From the IMG/VR virus record IMGVR_UViG_3300045120_000249, positions 1 to 48,179 of that record: a DNA stretch of 48,179 nt; one strand, written 5' to 3'. The DNA is from a virus. Numbering within the stretch: position 1 is the first letter of the stretch; the number at the start of each line of letters is the position of its first letter. Shown one piece after another: positions 9,072-15,635 of the stretch. The notes under the pieces are model-generated. The model saw only the letters and a list, made by a program, of their open reading frames with translations, had not been told where the DNA came from and searched no databases. A program made the translations under genes and the position numbers.

Positions 9072-9105
9072 CCAACTCAGTTGGAATTACCCCAACATAT
9101 ACGTC
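9072..9105 (-). promoter_or_regulatory. Promoter-like element with CCAAC-N3-GTTGG dyad, copy 1
   Basis: Read on the - strand this is GAC-N-TATATGTT-N9-CCAAC-TGA-GTTGG. It aligns without gaps to 12536-12569, with 26 of 34 positions equal. TATATGTT could serve as a -10 box; the perfect 5-bp dyad lies downstream of it and ahead of the GTG at 9031, where a repressor could block transcription. That both copies drive small membrane-protein genes on the - strand is seen; the regulatory role is inferred. Confidence 0.55.
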
Positions 9106-9106
9106 T

Positions 9107-9500
9107 ATAAGACCCCTTCCGCAAGACCCGGAGAGGCTGGGAGCCCGTCCATGCGGCGTGGGGTCCGCTCGGCAATGTGCGCCCAAGCGGTGCGTTACGT
9201 CAGACCGTATCCCTGCGCTGCCCGTTTCTCCGGTGGGCCAGTCCGTCCGTCGAACCTCTTGGTGGGTTCCTTATGTCTCTCCGTACAAGGCGCAGTTCTG
9301 GACGCCTCACGGCGCTCGGCTCGAAAGGGGTGAAGAAGCCCAGTCGTTTACACGCGGGAAGCGCCGCGTTTCGCTCTCAGGCAGTCACCACGCTCGATCA
9401 GCCATCAGGGGCTGGGCTGCCATCTTGCTCCTGTCAAAGAGAGGGCTTATTTCTCTGGACAGTGGTTCGACCGATGGCCTCGCATTGGTTGGTCGAATCC
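9107..9500. other. Non-coding stretch, possible structured RNA or leader
   Basis: About 400 bases with no convincing gene; the short frames here have no credible ribosome site or protein-like sequence. Near its end TTCGACC (about 9467) can pair with GGTCGAA (about 9491), just before a strong terminator hairpin at 9501. A + strand transcript starting near the divergent promoter and ending there would be a non-coding RNA or an attenuated leader of the lysin gene at 9574. This is an inference from layout. Confidence 0.35.
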
Positions 9501-9540
9501 GGCCGCGTCGTCCGAGAAGCGACGCGGCCACCTTTTGTTC
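9501..9540 (+). terminator. Intrinsic terminator upstream of the lysin gene
   Basis: A perfect 10-bp stem, GGCCGCGTCG (9501-9510) with CGACGCGGCC (9520-9529), has a 9-base loop and is followed by a T-rich tract (ACCTTTTGTT). It stands 34 bases before the lysin ATG on the same strand. It ends whatever is transcribed through 9107-9500, or it may regulate readthrough into 9574. Confidence 0.75.
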
Positions 9541-9573
9541 CCCATTTCGAATCATCGCGCAAGGGGGTGGGTG

Positions 9574-11154
9574 ATGCCCCTCAATCCGATTTCGCGCGAC
9601 CTGGCCATCCGCACCCTCCTGGGCGAGGCCGGCAATGAGCCGCCGGAGGGGCAGTTGGCGGTGGCCAACGTGATGAAGAACCGCACCCTGAGCGGGGCCT
9701 GGGGCGACCCTTACAGCGGCCATGGCCTGGCTGACGTCATCAAGGCGCCGAAACAATTCAGCCTATGGAACGAGGGCAACGCCGCCGGAGCGTTTGCAAG
9801 GTCCGTCTCGACCAGCGATCCGCGCTATCAGCGCGCCGGACAGATCATTGATGCGGTGTTCGACAACAAGGTCGGCGACAACACCAGCGGGGCGACGCAC
9901 TATTACAACCCCTCGGCCGCCAATCCCGACTGGGGGGCCAACGGGACCAACGTGCGCCAGATCGGCGCGCATAGGTTCATGACCCTGCCCCTGAACGCCT
10001 CAAGCACGGCCGGCACGGTCGACATCCATGGAGCTCCGCCAGGCGCGGCTCCTGCGGGCGGGGGCGACGACTCGAAGGCCTTCCTGGCCAGCATCAGCTC
10101 TCATACTGACCGGGCAGGCGACACCGCCAACCTCAACCCGCAATTCGCGACCCGACTCGCCGCCGCCATCAAGCAGGCGCAGGCCGCGGGCCTCAACGTC
10201 AGCCTCGAGTCAGCGTTTCGAGAGCCGGGGCAATTGACCGGACAAGGCGATACGAGCTCGGCGGCGGGCTACGACGCGGGCGGCAATTCGTCGCACTCTT
10301 ACGGCCTGGCGGTCGACATTCATGGCCTCGACGGCCCGAACGGCCCGATCACCCAACGGTGGGCGCAGATCGCCCAGGCCAACGGGCTCAACAACCCTTA
10401 CGGCGTCGGCAACGCTAAGGAATTCAACCATTGGCAACTGCCCTCGGCCCCGCTCGAGCGCACGCCGCAGCTCCTGGCGTCGCTCAAGGCCGCCAAGGCG
10501 ACCGGGGACTTCACCAACGTCTGGAACGCCTATTCCGGCGCTTCGCCGGAGAGCCAGGTTGCGACCCGGCAGAGCTACCCTCCAGTGGCCTCTGCAGGGG
10601 CGGCCCCCGCCCCAGCCCCAACGTCGCCCGCTGACGTGCCTGCGGCTGGGGCGCAGCCTGTGTCAGCCAAAGGGCCTGCAGGCACGTCAGCGGCCCTCCC
10701 TGGGGCTTCTGACGCCAATGCGAGGTATCAGGTCCTGCAGGGCATGACGGCGGGGGGAGGAGGCCAGGGGGGCAAGAACCCCTTCCTCTACACCGCGCTG
10801 AACCTCGCCCCCGGCGCTGGGTCGCCCCCTGCGGCTCCCGCGGCTCCCCAGGCGGCGCGGCCGGACTTGGCGCAGCGGGTGGCGCTCGATCAGACGCCGC
10901 AGCCTCCGACGCGGCCTGCGGATCTCGGAGTTCAGACGGCGGAGGGGGGATCCCCAGCGCCTGCAGTTCCACCGCCTCGGCCGATCGACTCCGACTTTAC
11001 CCAGCCAAACAATGCCGCCGGCGGACTGAGCCCGGATACGGTGGACTTCCGTTTCGGGACCCCCGTGGTGCAGAACCAACCCCCAGCGTATGGCGCTCCG
11101 CCGAACGTGCTGGCGAGCATGCAGCGTCTTCTGCAGGGCCTGTTCCCAACCTAG
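9574..11154 (+). CDS. Two-domain peptidoglycan hydrolase: SleB-type plus M15-type peptidase
   Basis: A 526-residue protein. The ATG at 9574 follows a GGGGGTGG ribosome site. Residues about 5-145 match the SleB/cell-wall hydrolase fold: LAIRTLLGEAGNEPPEG with the expected catalytic Glu18, NVMKNR, and THYYNP (108-113). Residues about 165-310 match M15/VanY-like zinc peptidases: SSHSYGLAVDIHG gives His241 and Asp248, and EFNHW gives His286. The last 200 residues are Pro/Ala/Gly-rich. It has no signal peptide and sits among ejection and virion genes. It is therefore more likely a virion-associated lysin than the lysis endolysin, which is at 34628. Confidence 0.8.
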   Translation: MPLNPISRDLAIRTLLGEAGNEPPEGQLAVANVMKNRTLSGAWGDPYSGHGLADVIKAPKQFSLWNEGNAAGAFARSVSTSDPRYQRAGQIIDAVFDNKVGDNTSGATHYYNPSAANPDWGANGTNVRQIGAHRFMTLPLNASSTAGTVDIHGAPPGAAPAGGGDDSKAFLASISSHTDRAGDTANLNPQFATRLAAAIKQAQAAGLNVSLESAFREPGQLTGQGDTSSAAGYDAGGNSSHSYGLAVDIHGLDGPNGPITQRWAQIAQANGLNNPYGVGNAKEFNHWQLPSAPLERTPQLLASLKAAKATGDFTNVWNAYSGASPESQVATRQSYPPVASAGAAPAPAPTSPADVPAAGAQPVSAKGPAGTSAALPGASDANARYQVLQGMTAGGGGQGGKNPFLYTALNLAPGAGSPPAAPAAPQAARPDLAQRVALDQTPQPPTRPADLGVQTAEGGSPAPAVPPPRPIDSDFTQPNNAAGGLSPDTVDFRFGTPVVQNQPPAYGAPPNVLASMQRLLQGLFPT

Positions 11155-11167
11155 AAGGATATGAGAG

Positions 11168-11983
11168 ATGGCACTTGGTGGTGGACGAGGCGCAGCGCCG
11201 GCTACGGTCGGCGGGGGCGTGAAAACCCCGGCACAACAAAGCAAGATCGCCGGCAGGGGCAATGGTGGAGGATCCCCCTTTGCCAGCAGCGGCTCTTTGT
11301 CTTCCGGTGGCGGACAGCAAGGAAGCGATCGGCTGCAAGATGCGGGCTCGAGCCCGCTTGCCAGTCAGTTGGCGAGCACGGCCGTGCCGCCGGCCGCGGG
11401 GCCGGCTCCCAATATGCAGCAGGCCGCGCAGCAAGTCGCGCAGCGGTTCGCGCTGCCGACGATGACGCCGAATGGGGCAGACACTTCCGGGGGAACTTGG
11501 CAGGGCTTCCTGCCCCCAGGGCCAGGACGGGCGCAGGCGCAGCAGAATGCTCTGAACGAGCAAATGGCCAGTCCCATGCGTCAGCTCGCGCGGCAGGGGC
11601 AGGTGGTCCAGGCGCCAGCGCAAGGCTGGCAGCGACCCATCAACCAGGGGTTCAACTCCCTCTTTACGGCCGCGGCGGACGACCCGGTCGAACTCGCGCG
11701 GTTGCGGCAGCAGAAAAGCCAGGAGATGGAGCAGATTCAGACGCAGAAAAAGGTGGCGATGCTGCAGCAGCAAGCGGCGGGACAGACAGGGTACACGCCC
11801 GATGGGTCAGCCCCTCCCGCCGCTAACCCCTTTGCTGCTTGGAAAGACCCGATCCAGCAGCAGTTTCTTCAGGAAAGGCAGGCGTCGAGCACGCCGGGGA
11901 TAGGAATAACAGACCCGGCGAGGTTGGCGCAGGCGCGGCAAGTTCGTCAAGGCGCGATAAGTCAGGCGAAACCGTGGGGATAG
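11168..11983 (+). CDS. Low-complexity virion-region protein
   Basis: A 271-residue protein. The ATG at 11168 is preferred to the out-of-frame ATG at 11161; an AGAAGGA ribosome site lies upstream. It is rich in Gly, Ala, Gln and Pro, with one helical stretch (VELARLRQQKSQEMEQIQTQKK, about residues 177-198). No recognisable domain. It follows the lysin gene by 13 bases, so it is probably co-transcribed and structural. Unknown family. Confidence 0.55.
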   Translation: MALGGGRGAAPATVGGGVKTPAQQSKIAGRGNGGGSPFASSGSLSSGGGQQGSDRLQDAGSSPLASQLASTAVPPAAGPAPNMQQAAQQVAQRFALPTMTPNGADTSGGTWQGFLPPGPGRAQAQQNALNEQMASPMRQLARQGQVVQAPAQGWQRPINQGFNSLFTAAADDPVELARLRQQKSQEMEQIQTQKKVAMLQQQAAGQTGYTPDGSAPPAANPFAAWKDPIQQQFLQERQASSTPGIGITDPARLAQARQVRQGAISQAKPWG

Positions 11984-11992
11984 GATACTGAC

Positions 11993-12130
11993 GTGGCCCC
12001 TCCGTATCGCCCGCAACCACCCCCGAGCCGAGGCTTCATGGACGAGCTTCCCGGTCAGCCCGCTCGAAGTGGCCGGCGGGCTCTATGGTGGCAGCAGTTG
12101 CAAGGGCAGCGTTTCGCCCAGGCAGGTTAG
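11993..12130 (+). CDS. Small proline/arginine-rich protein
   Basis: A 45-codon frame from a GTG at 11993, nine bases after the previous stop, with GGGGATAGGA upstream as a possible ribosome site; stop TAG at 12128-12130. The product is basic, Pro- and Gln-rich with two adjacent Trp residues. It closes the + strand virion run before the reverse-strand island. It could be a real small virion protein or chance; only spacing and codon style support it. Confidence 0.35.
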   Translation: MAPPYRPQPPPSRGFMDELPGQPARSGRRALWWQQLQGQRFAQAG

Positions 12131-12143
12131 GGCCTCGTCAAAC

Positions 12144-12162
12144 GCTCCAGAAAAAATTGCGG
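12144..12162. repeat. 19-bp repeat GCTCCAG(G/A)AAAAATTGCGG, copy 2
   Basis: Matches 9039-9057 with one difference. It lies in the short gap between the + strand gene ending at 12130 and the - strand gene ending at 12194, at the edge of the second reverse-strand island. Confidence 0.6.
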
Positions 12163-12193
12163 GGGTTCTTAATCTTTTCCCACAGCGATATTG

Positions 12194-12292
12194 TTATTTG
12201 ATGAAGTGCGCGACGGTCAGGATGAGCGCGGCCTGGACTGCTGTCATGCCGAGCAAGATGGCGAGCGCCTTCAGCGTCTCGACATGGATCAC
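12194..12292 (-). CDS. 32-residue single-span membrane peptide
   Basis: A 33-codon frame whose GTG start overlaps the stop of the preceding gene (GTGA at 12292-12289), a typical coupled start. The product is almost entirely one hydrophobic helix (ALAILLGMTAVQAALILTV) ending in a basic tail. It forms a two-gene unit with the 79-residue protein upstream. Function unknown; a helper of its partner or a small inner-membrane effector are possibilities. Confidence 0.5.
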   Translation of the reverse strand: MIHVETLKALAILLGMTAVQAALILTVAHFIK

Positions 12293-12528
12293 CCGAGCGC
12301 TCCAACTTTGTCAGCCACGCGCAGAAGCATCCACAGGGCCGGCGCGCCGATGAGAATCAGCACGCCATAGATGCCCCCGACCATCCAGGTGAGGAGAACG
12401 AGTCGCGTCTCGATTTGCGCGAGCCGACTATCGTAGCCAGCGAGCTCCTCAGATGCCTTATCGGCCTTCTCTGACGAAGCGCCTGCTTCGATCAGTGCTT
12501 CGCGAAGTGCACCCAATTGCAGTGCCAT
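12289..12528 (-). CDS. Coiled-coil membrane protein, DUF1640-like
   Basis: A 79-residue protein; the ATG at 12528 is chosen over a TTG two codons earlier. The first half is a helix (LREALIEAGASSEKADKASEEL, then YDSRLAQIETRL) and the second half has one or two hydrophobic segments (LTWMVGGIYGVLILIGAPALWMLL). This plan resembles short phage and genomic DUF1640-type proteins. It heads the second reverse-strand island, and its ATG lies 8 bases from the dyad element at 12536. A moron role is inferred. Confidence 0.6.
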   Translation of the reverse strand: MALQLGALREALIEAGASSEKADKASEELAGYDSRLAQIETRLVLLTWMVGGIYGVLILIGAPALWMLLRVADKVGALG

Positions 12529-12535
12529 TTTCAAC

Positions 12536-12569
12536 CCAACTCCGTTGGCCGTTTCCTAACATATAGGTC
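12536..12569 (-). promoter_or_regulatory. Promoter-like element with CCAAC-N3-GTTGG dyad, copy 2
   Basis: Second copy of the element at 9072-9105: on the - strand GAC-N-TATATGTT-N9-CCAAC-GGA-GTTGG. The TATATGTT box and dyad keep exactly the same spacing. The dyad ends only a few bases before the ATG at 12528, so a bound protein would cover the start of the transcript. Confidence 0.55.
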
Positions 12570-12667
12570 ACAGCGCGGGCGTGTTCAAACCTTGATTTCA
12601 GGGGAACAGCGGAGCGCGCGTCCGTTGTTCTCTGGAGGCCAGTTTCTGACTGGAACGTAACAAGAAC

Positions 12668-12687
12668 GTGTAAAACAAGTGTAAACA
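12668..12687. promoter_or_regulatory. Left integrase arm-type sites (candidate)
   Basis: Two direct copies of a TGTAAAA-like element, GTGTAAAAC (12668-12676) and GTGTAAACA (12679-12687), one helical turn apart. They lie about 50 bases to the left of the tRNA-derived attP core. Similar elements lie on the other side at 12823 and 12871. Spaced repeats flanking a core are what arm-binding integrases use. Confidence 0.45.
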
Positions 12688-12733
12688 CCCGGTTCGTCTA
12701 TGTTGATCTTCTTACCTAAATGTTTGATTTCGT

Positions 12734-12785
12734 TGGCTGGGGGAGCTGGATTCGAACCAACATCAGCGGAGTCAGAGTCCGCTGT
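12734..12785 (-). other. attP core: 3' part of a tRNA-Gln(CUG) gene
   Basis: On the - strand this segment reads as the last ~50 bases of a bacterial tRNA-Gln. It has an anticodon arm with stem GCGGA/TCCGC and loop CTCTGAC (anticodon CUG), a T-arm GTTGG-TTCGAAT-CCAGC, then acceptor strand, discriminator G and CCA. The D-arm and 5' acceptor strand are missing, so it is not a working tRNA. Phages that integrate into tRNA genes carry just this piece to restore the gene on integration. The integrase is encoded 0.85 kb away. Confidence 0.85.
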
Positions 12786-12822
12786 TCGAGTCAACAAAAT
12801 CAAAGACTTAGCTAAATTTGAG

Positions 12823-12879
12823 CTGTAAAACGTCGATTTGTGACCTCAATGAAGTCAATAGGTTGCGAGGCTTTTACAA
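12823..12879. promoter_or_regulatory. Right integrase arm-type sites (candidate)
   Basis: CTGTAAAAC at 12823-12831 and, inverted, TTGTAAAAG at 12871-12879. Together with the two copies at 12668-12687 they give four TGTAAAA elements flanking the tRNA-derived core. The interval between them is otherwise non-coding. Confidence 0.4.
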
Positions 12880-12895
12880 TCGGCCTTTTGCTTCG

Positions 12896-13390
12896 TTAGG
12901 CTGCCAATTTTTGGCCGATCCGCACGACGCGGTTAAAGAGCGGTCGCTCGGCGAGAATTGCGGCGGCCTCTGCATCTTCCGCAGCCTCGCGCGTCGGATA
13001 GTGATCCACGGTGATTACTGCGACTTCATCGACCCATGTCGACCGCTTGTTATGTTCGAGCCACCGGGTAGGCGTCGACCTCGTCACCCCCACGTACAGC
13101 AACTTTCCGTCAAAGCCATAGTGTCGATAAAGGTGCGTCAGGTCTGGATTTTTGGCCCGGTCTAACTGCAAACGATTGCCGACCTTGGGCGCTCCCGGTG
13201 GCGCTTTGTGCTCCGCCCGGTGAGATTTGGGCGTTGCTTTGGCGTGCGCCAGTTCCTGGTCGAATTCAGGCGTGCCAAATGCGGCCCGAATGCGTGGGCC
13301 GCCACGCCAGGCATAATAATAGACTTTGCCGTGCATCCTGACTTCGTGGACGCCCTTCGGTCTTTTAAATTGTTGCCGTTCACAGGTCAT
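12896..13390 (-). CDS. GIY-YIG nuclease with an integrase-like N-terminal domain
   Basis: A 164-residue protein; its ATG overlaps the end of the preceding gene. Residues about 85-160 form a GIY-YIG fold: LYRHYGFDGKLLYVGVT carries the two tyrosines and the glycine, the Arg is in TRWLEHN, and the metal-binding Glu fits EAAAILAERPLFN. Residues about 12-50 (KGVHEVRMHGKVYYYAWRGG, PRI, GTPEFDQEL) match the N-terminus of the integrase at 14734 (GVH, YAYAWRGGPRV, GTAAFDAEV). It lies between integrase and attP. The shared domain probably binds DNA; the role of the nuclease is unknown. Confidence 0.8.
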   Translation of the reverse strand: MTCERQQFKRPKGVHEVRMHGKVYYYAWRGGPRIRAAFGTPEFDQELAHAKATPKSHRAEHKAPPGAPKVGNRLQLDRAKNPDLTHLYRHYGFDGKLLYVGVTRSTPTRWLEHNKRSTWVDEVAVITVDHYPTREAAEDAEAAAILAERPLFNRVVRIGQKLAA

Positions 13391-13631
13391 CGGCGAGCAT
13401 TTCGACGTGGCGGGCGTACTGGGTTACTTCGCCGGCCACCCAGCCGCTGGTGAACATGTTGCCGTTCATCCAATCAGCATGTAGGCGCATCAGCTTGGCG
13501 AGGGCTCTGAACTGCGCCTTGGTGGTCTTGGCGTTCTGGTACTTGGCGATCAACACCTTGCGCTTGGCGTCGTGAGCGGCGAACGACGCTTTGGCCTTAA
13601 CCTTGATCTCGTCCATCGGGTCTTCGGTCAT
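13380..13631 (-). CDS. Small protein of the integrase operon
   Basis: An 83-residue protein whose ATG overlaps the integrase stop (ATGA) and whose end overlaps the GIY-YIG start. It is helical and charged (KVKAKASFAAHDAKRKVLIAKY, then RALAKLMRLHADWMNG). No known motif. Tight overlap on both sides makes it part of the integration module; an accessory DNA-binding or recombination-directionality role is possible but unsupported. Confidence 0.6.
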   Translation of the reverse strand: MTEDPMDEIKVKAKASFAAHDAKRKVLIAKYQNAKTTKAQFRALAKLMRLHADWMNGNMFTSGWVAGEVTQYARHVEMLADDL

Positions 13632-14734
13632 TTCATTCTCCTTACAGGCAGGGTGACCACCTTTTCGACGTGCTTTTCGCCTGTCTCGAACGCTTCAAAC
13701 TTGGCGATCGCCGAGCGCGCGACGCTCAAGTCGCGGAGCACGTAACCGTCGAGCGACGAGCGCGCCGTGCCGCTCTCCAAACCATGCCCGGTGATGCTGG
13801 CGATTTCGATCGTGGTGCAGCCGGCGCGGCCCATGCGTGAGGCTCCGGTGCCGCGCAGGTCGTGGAAGGTGACCCCTCCACTGCGAGAATTCGCGACGCC
13901 GGCCTTGTGGCAAGTCTTCGCCCACATGACCCGGAAGCCGTCCTCCGACCACGGGATGCCAGACTGGTTGACGAGCATAATTGGGCTCTTGCGCGGCGTC
14001 GCGTCGAGCCGCTCTTTAAGCGGCCCCGCCACTGGCACCGTGACCTGGGCTCCGGTCTTGTTCTGGGTGAGCTTGATGACGTCACCGTCGTAGGCGCTCC
14101 AGGGAAGCTCCAGGAGGTCACCCTGACGCTGCAGGGTCCAGAACCCCAGCTCGAGCGCGAGGCCAATCTCGGGGCTCGCGTGGGCGCGGAAAGCGGCCAT
14201 CTGGGCGTCGGTCCAAACCTTGTCGCGGCGGTCGGTGGTGTAGAGCTTCTCGACGCCCTGATCGCGGCAAGGATTGGCCGGCAGCTTGCCGCGCTTCTTG
14301 CCCCAGTTCAGGACGATGTTGAAGAACACATAGGCATAGTCAGCCTGCCGCTTCGAGCGCTTGGCGAGGCCGTCGCGCCAGTCGAGGATCTCACCCCGGA
14401 CTTGGTCGGGCGTGTCCGCGAGCGCCGCGCCGGGGAGGTCGCCAAATGTCTCGACGACAACCTTGGCAAGCTTTCGGTAGTCCTCCTGCGTGCGGGGAGC
14501 CCGTCGCAGGAAGTCTTCGCTGTCGAGGTATTTGTCGACCGTCTCGCCGATCGTGGCAAAGCGCGAAGCAGCCGCCTGGGGCGCGTGGGCGGCGGGGGTG
14601 CGGACCTCCCGGAGCCGTTTGACCTCGGCGTCGAACGCCGCCGTCCCTTGCGGGGCGTTGACGCGGGGGCCGCCCCGCCAAGCGTAGGCATATTTTCCGA
14701 CGTAGTGGACGCCATCTCTATTTCGACTTCTCAC
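13628..14734 (-). CDS. int: Tyrosine site-specific integrase
   Basis: A 368-residue protein. I choose the GTG at 14734 because a GGAAGG ribosome site precedes it and residues further upstream are a shadow of the 75-residue gene. Domains: an N-terminal arm-type region (1-45), a SAM-like core-binding domain (about 60-155) and the catalytic domain. Catalytic residues are visible as Arg203 (LQRQGDLLEL), His291 and Arg294 (HDLRGTG), His317 (TGHGLE) and Tyr331 (DGYVLRD). It integrates the phage at a host tRNA-Gln gene, as judged from the attP at 12734. Confidence 0.92.
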   Translation of the reverse strand: MRSRNRDGVHYVGKYAYAWRGGPRVNAPQGTAAFDAEVKRLREVRTPAAHAPQAAASRFATIGETVDKYLDSEDFLRRAPRTQEDYRKLAKVVVETFGDLPGAALADTPDQVRGEILDWRDGLAKRSKRQADYAYVFFNIVLNWGKKRGKLPANPCRDQGVEKLYTTDRRDKVWTDAQMAAFRAHASPEIGLALELGFWTLQRQGDLLELPWSAYDGDVIKLTQNKTGAQVTVPVAGPLKERLDATPRKSPIMLVNQSGIPWSEDGFRVMWAKTCHKAGVANSRSGGVTFHDLRGTGASRMGRAGCTTIEIASITGHGLESGTARSSLDGYVLRDLSVARSAIAKFEAFETGEKHVEKVVTLPVRRMK

Positions 14735-14945
14735 GCTGTTTCGCCTTCCAAATCTCGTAGTCCGACGGCCCGGGGGGAACAGCGGACTTTTCCGTAAGAG
14801 TTGGAATATGGCCAACGGAGTTGGTTATTACAATGCTCCCTTCGGCATTAATTTCGACCTGGGAAACCTCGAGCCCGGCGGCCCTGGCGGCCCGCAGGGC
14901 GCGGGTCACATCGACCTGGCGGAACCTGGCAGGGCGAGGGCTCAT
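14718..14945 (-). CDS. Small integrase-linked DNA-binding-like protein (possible excisionase)
   Basis: A 75-residue basic protein (RFRQVDVTRALRAARAAGLE, then VEINAEGSIVI) of a type often found next to alphaproteobacterial prophage integrases: a helix followed by two strands. Its last 17 bases overlap the integrase start, so the two are translated together. Excisionase is a possible role, but the classical winged-helix signature is not evident. It starts one base from the stop of the previous membrane gene. Confidence 0.55.
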   Translation of the reverse strand: MSPRPARFRQVDVTRALRAARAAGLEVSQVEINAEGSIVITNSVGHIPTLTEKSAVPPGPSDYEIWKAKQREKSK

Positions 14946-15106
14946 CAGTCATCCAGAAAAAACATTTTCCCCGTGCCGCCGATCACCAGAAGTGAGCCGA
15001 GCCAGCCGCTGATCCAAGGGACAAGGATGGGCGCGTCATCGTTGCGGGTGGCGAGCGACACGGCCAGGAGCGCCATGCCGATGGCGATGACGACGACGCT
15101 GGTCAT
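14945..15106 (-). CDS. 53-residue membrane protein
   Basis: ATG at 15106, overlapping the previous stop (ATGA). Two hydrophobic segments (VVVIAIGMALLAVSLAT and PWISGWLGSLLVIGG) make a small hairpin membrane protein. Longer versions of the frame cross the upstream gene and are not used. It is one of several tiny membrane proteins in this operon. Function unknown. Confidence 0.55.
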   Translation of the reverse strand: MTSVVVIAIGMALLAVSLATRNDDAPILVPWISGWLGSLLVIGGTGKMFFLDD

Positions 15107-15384
15107 GCCTCCACCTCGCCCTGCGTTGGCGGGGGTGGAGGGGCGCAATTGCACTCTGGCCACAAGCAATGAGGGTCGGTCGGGTGACACGTCATATTGT
15201 GGGTATTCGATACCCTCTTCGGCGCATGTTCCAAGGATTTGAGCCGAAGGATTTCCTCCACCGGATCGTCAGTTGTATCCTGATAGCCCAAAGCCCCAAG
15301 AATGCGATCTAGGAGGGCGATGTCATCCCGGACTTCCCTCGGTAGCGCGGGGAAGTATGATCGGTCATAGGGTTCGTCGCTCAT
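15103..15384 (-). CDS. Hypothetical protein with Cys/His-rich tail
   Basis: A 93-residue protein from an ATG overlapping the previous stop. The N-terminal half is acidic and helical (REVRDDIALLDRILGALGYQ). The C-terminal part has CHPTDPHCLWPECNC, a possible metal-binding knot, then a run of prolines. Not recognised as a known family. Strict start/stop overlap with both neighbours supports it as real. Confidence 0.55.
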   Translation of the reverse strand: MSDEPYDRSYFPALPREVRDDIALLDRILGALGYQDTTDDPVEEILRLKSLEHAPKRVSNTHNMTCHPTDPHCLWPECNCAPPPPPTQGEVEA

Positions 15385-15635
15385 GGCTTGTCCTTGAGGG
15401 CGGCGCGAGCGCGGTCAACAAGGTCCATGGCGTTGTCGAAGTCTATCTGTTGCGCTGGATGGATCGTCCCGTCGTTCAACTCGTATCTATGCCTGAATTC
15501 GGCCTCCAGATCGTCGGCGCATTCCTTCAGCAACTCTCCCCGCTCGCGCCACGAGGCGACCACAGCATTGATCTCCACAAGCGTCAGCGGAAGACCCTCT
15601 TTGTGCCTTGCGATAATGTCCTCAAGCGGGAGCAT
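15381..15635 (-). CDS. Hypothetical acidic protein
   Basis: An 84-residue protein when started at the ATG at 15635, which has a CAGGGG ribosome site and overlaps the HNH gene by 14 bases. An ATG at 15695 in the same frame would overlap further and is less likely. Sequence is helical (EINAVVASWRERGELLKECA, then DFDNAMDLVDRARAAL). It resembles short accessory proteins of phage early operons, without a known role. Confidence 0.5.
   Translation of the reverse strand: MLPLEDIIARHKEGLPLTLVEINAVVASWRERGELLKECADDLEAEFRHRYELNDGTIHPAQQIDFDNAMDLVDRARAALKDKP

Noticed and set aside
9067-9638. Two + strand frames (88 and 153 codons) in the gap before the lysin
   Set aside because: No ribosome site, Arg/Ser-rich shadow-like sequence, and the terminator hairpin at 9501 lies inside the longer one.
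12734-12800. Functional tRNA-Gln gene
   Set aside because: Only anticodon arm, T-arm and 3' acceptor are present; the sequence 5' of the anticodon arm gives no D-arm and cannot pair with the acceptor strand.
12585-12803. A 72-codon - strand frame across the tRNA-like segment
   Set aside because: Its sequence is just the translation of the tRNA-Gln 3' fragment (TADSDSADVGSNPAPPANE type), a known false-gene pattern; no ribosome site.
14735-14815. Longer integrase start at TTG 14815
   Set aside because: The extra residues are the out-of-frame reading of the upstream 75-residue gene; GTG 14734 has a good ribosome site and begins where similarity to the GIY-YIG N-domain begins.
14812-14824. Third CCAAC-N3-GTTGG dyad
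   Set aside because: It lies inside the coding sequence of the 75-residue gene, lacks the TATATGTT box at the right place and points the other way; taken as chance or at most a weak site.
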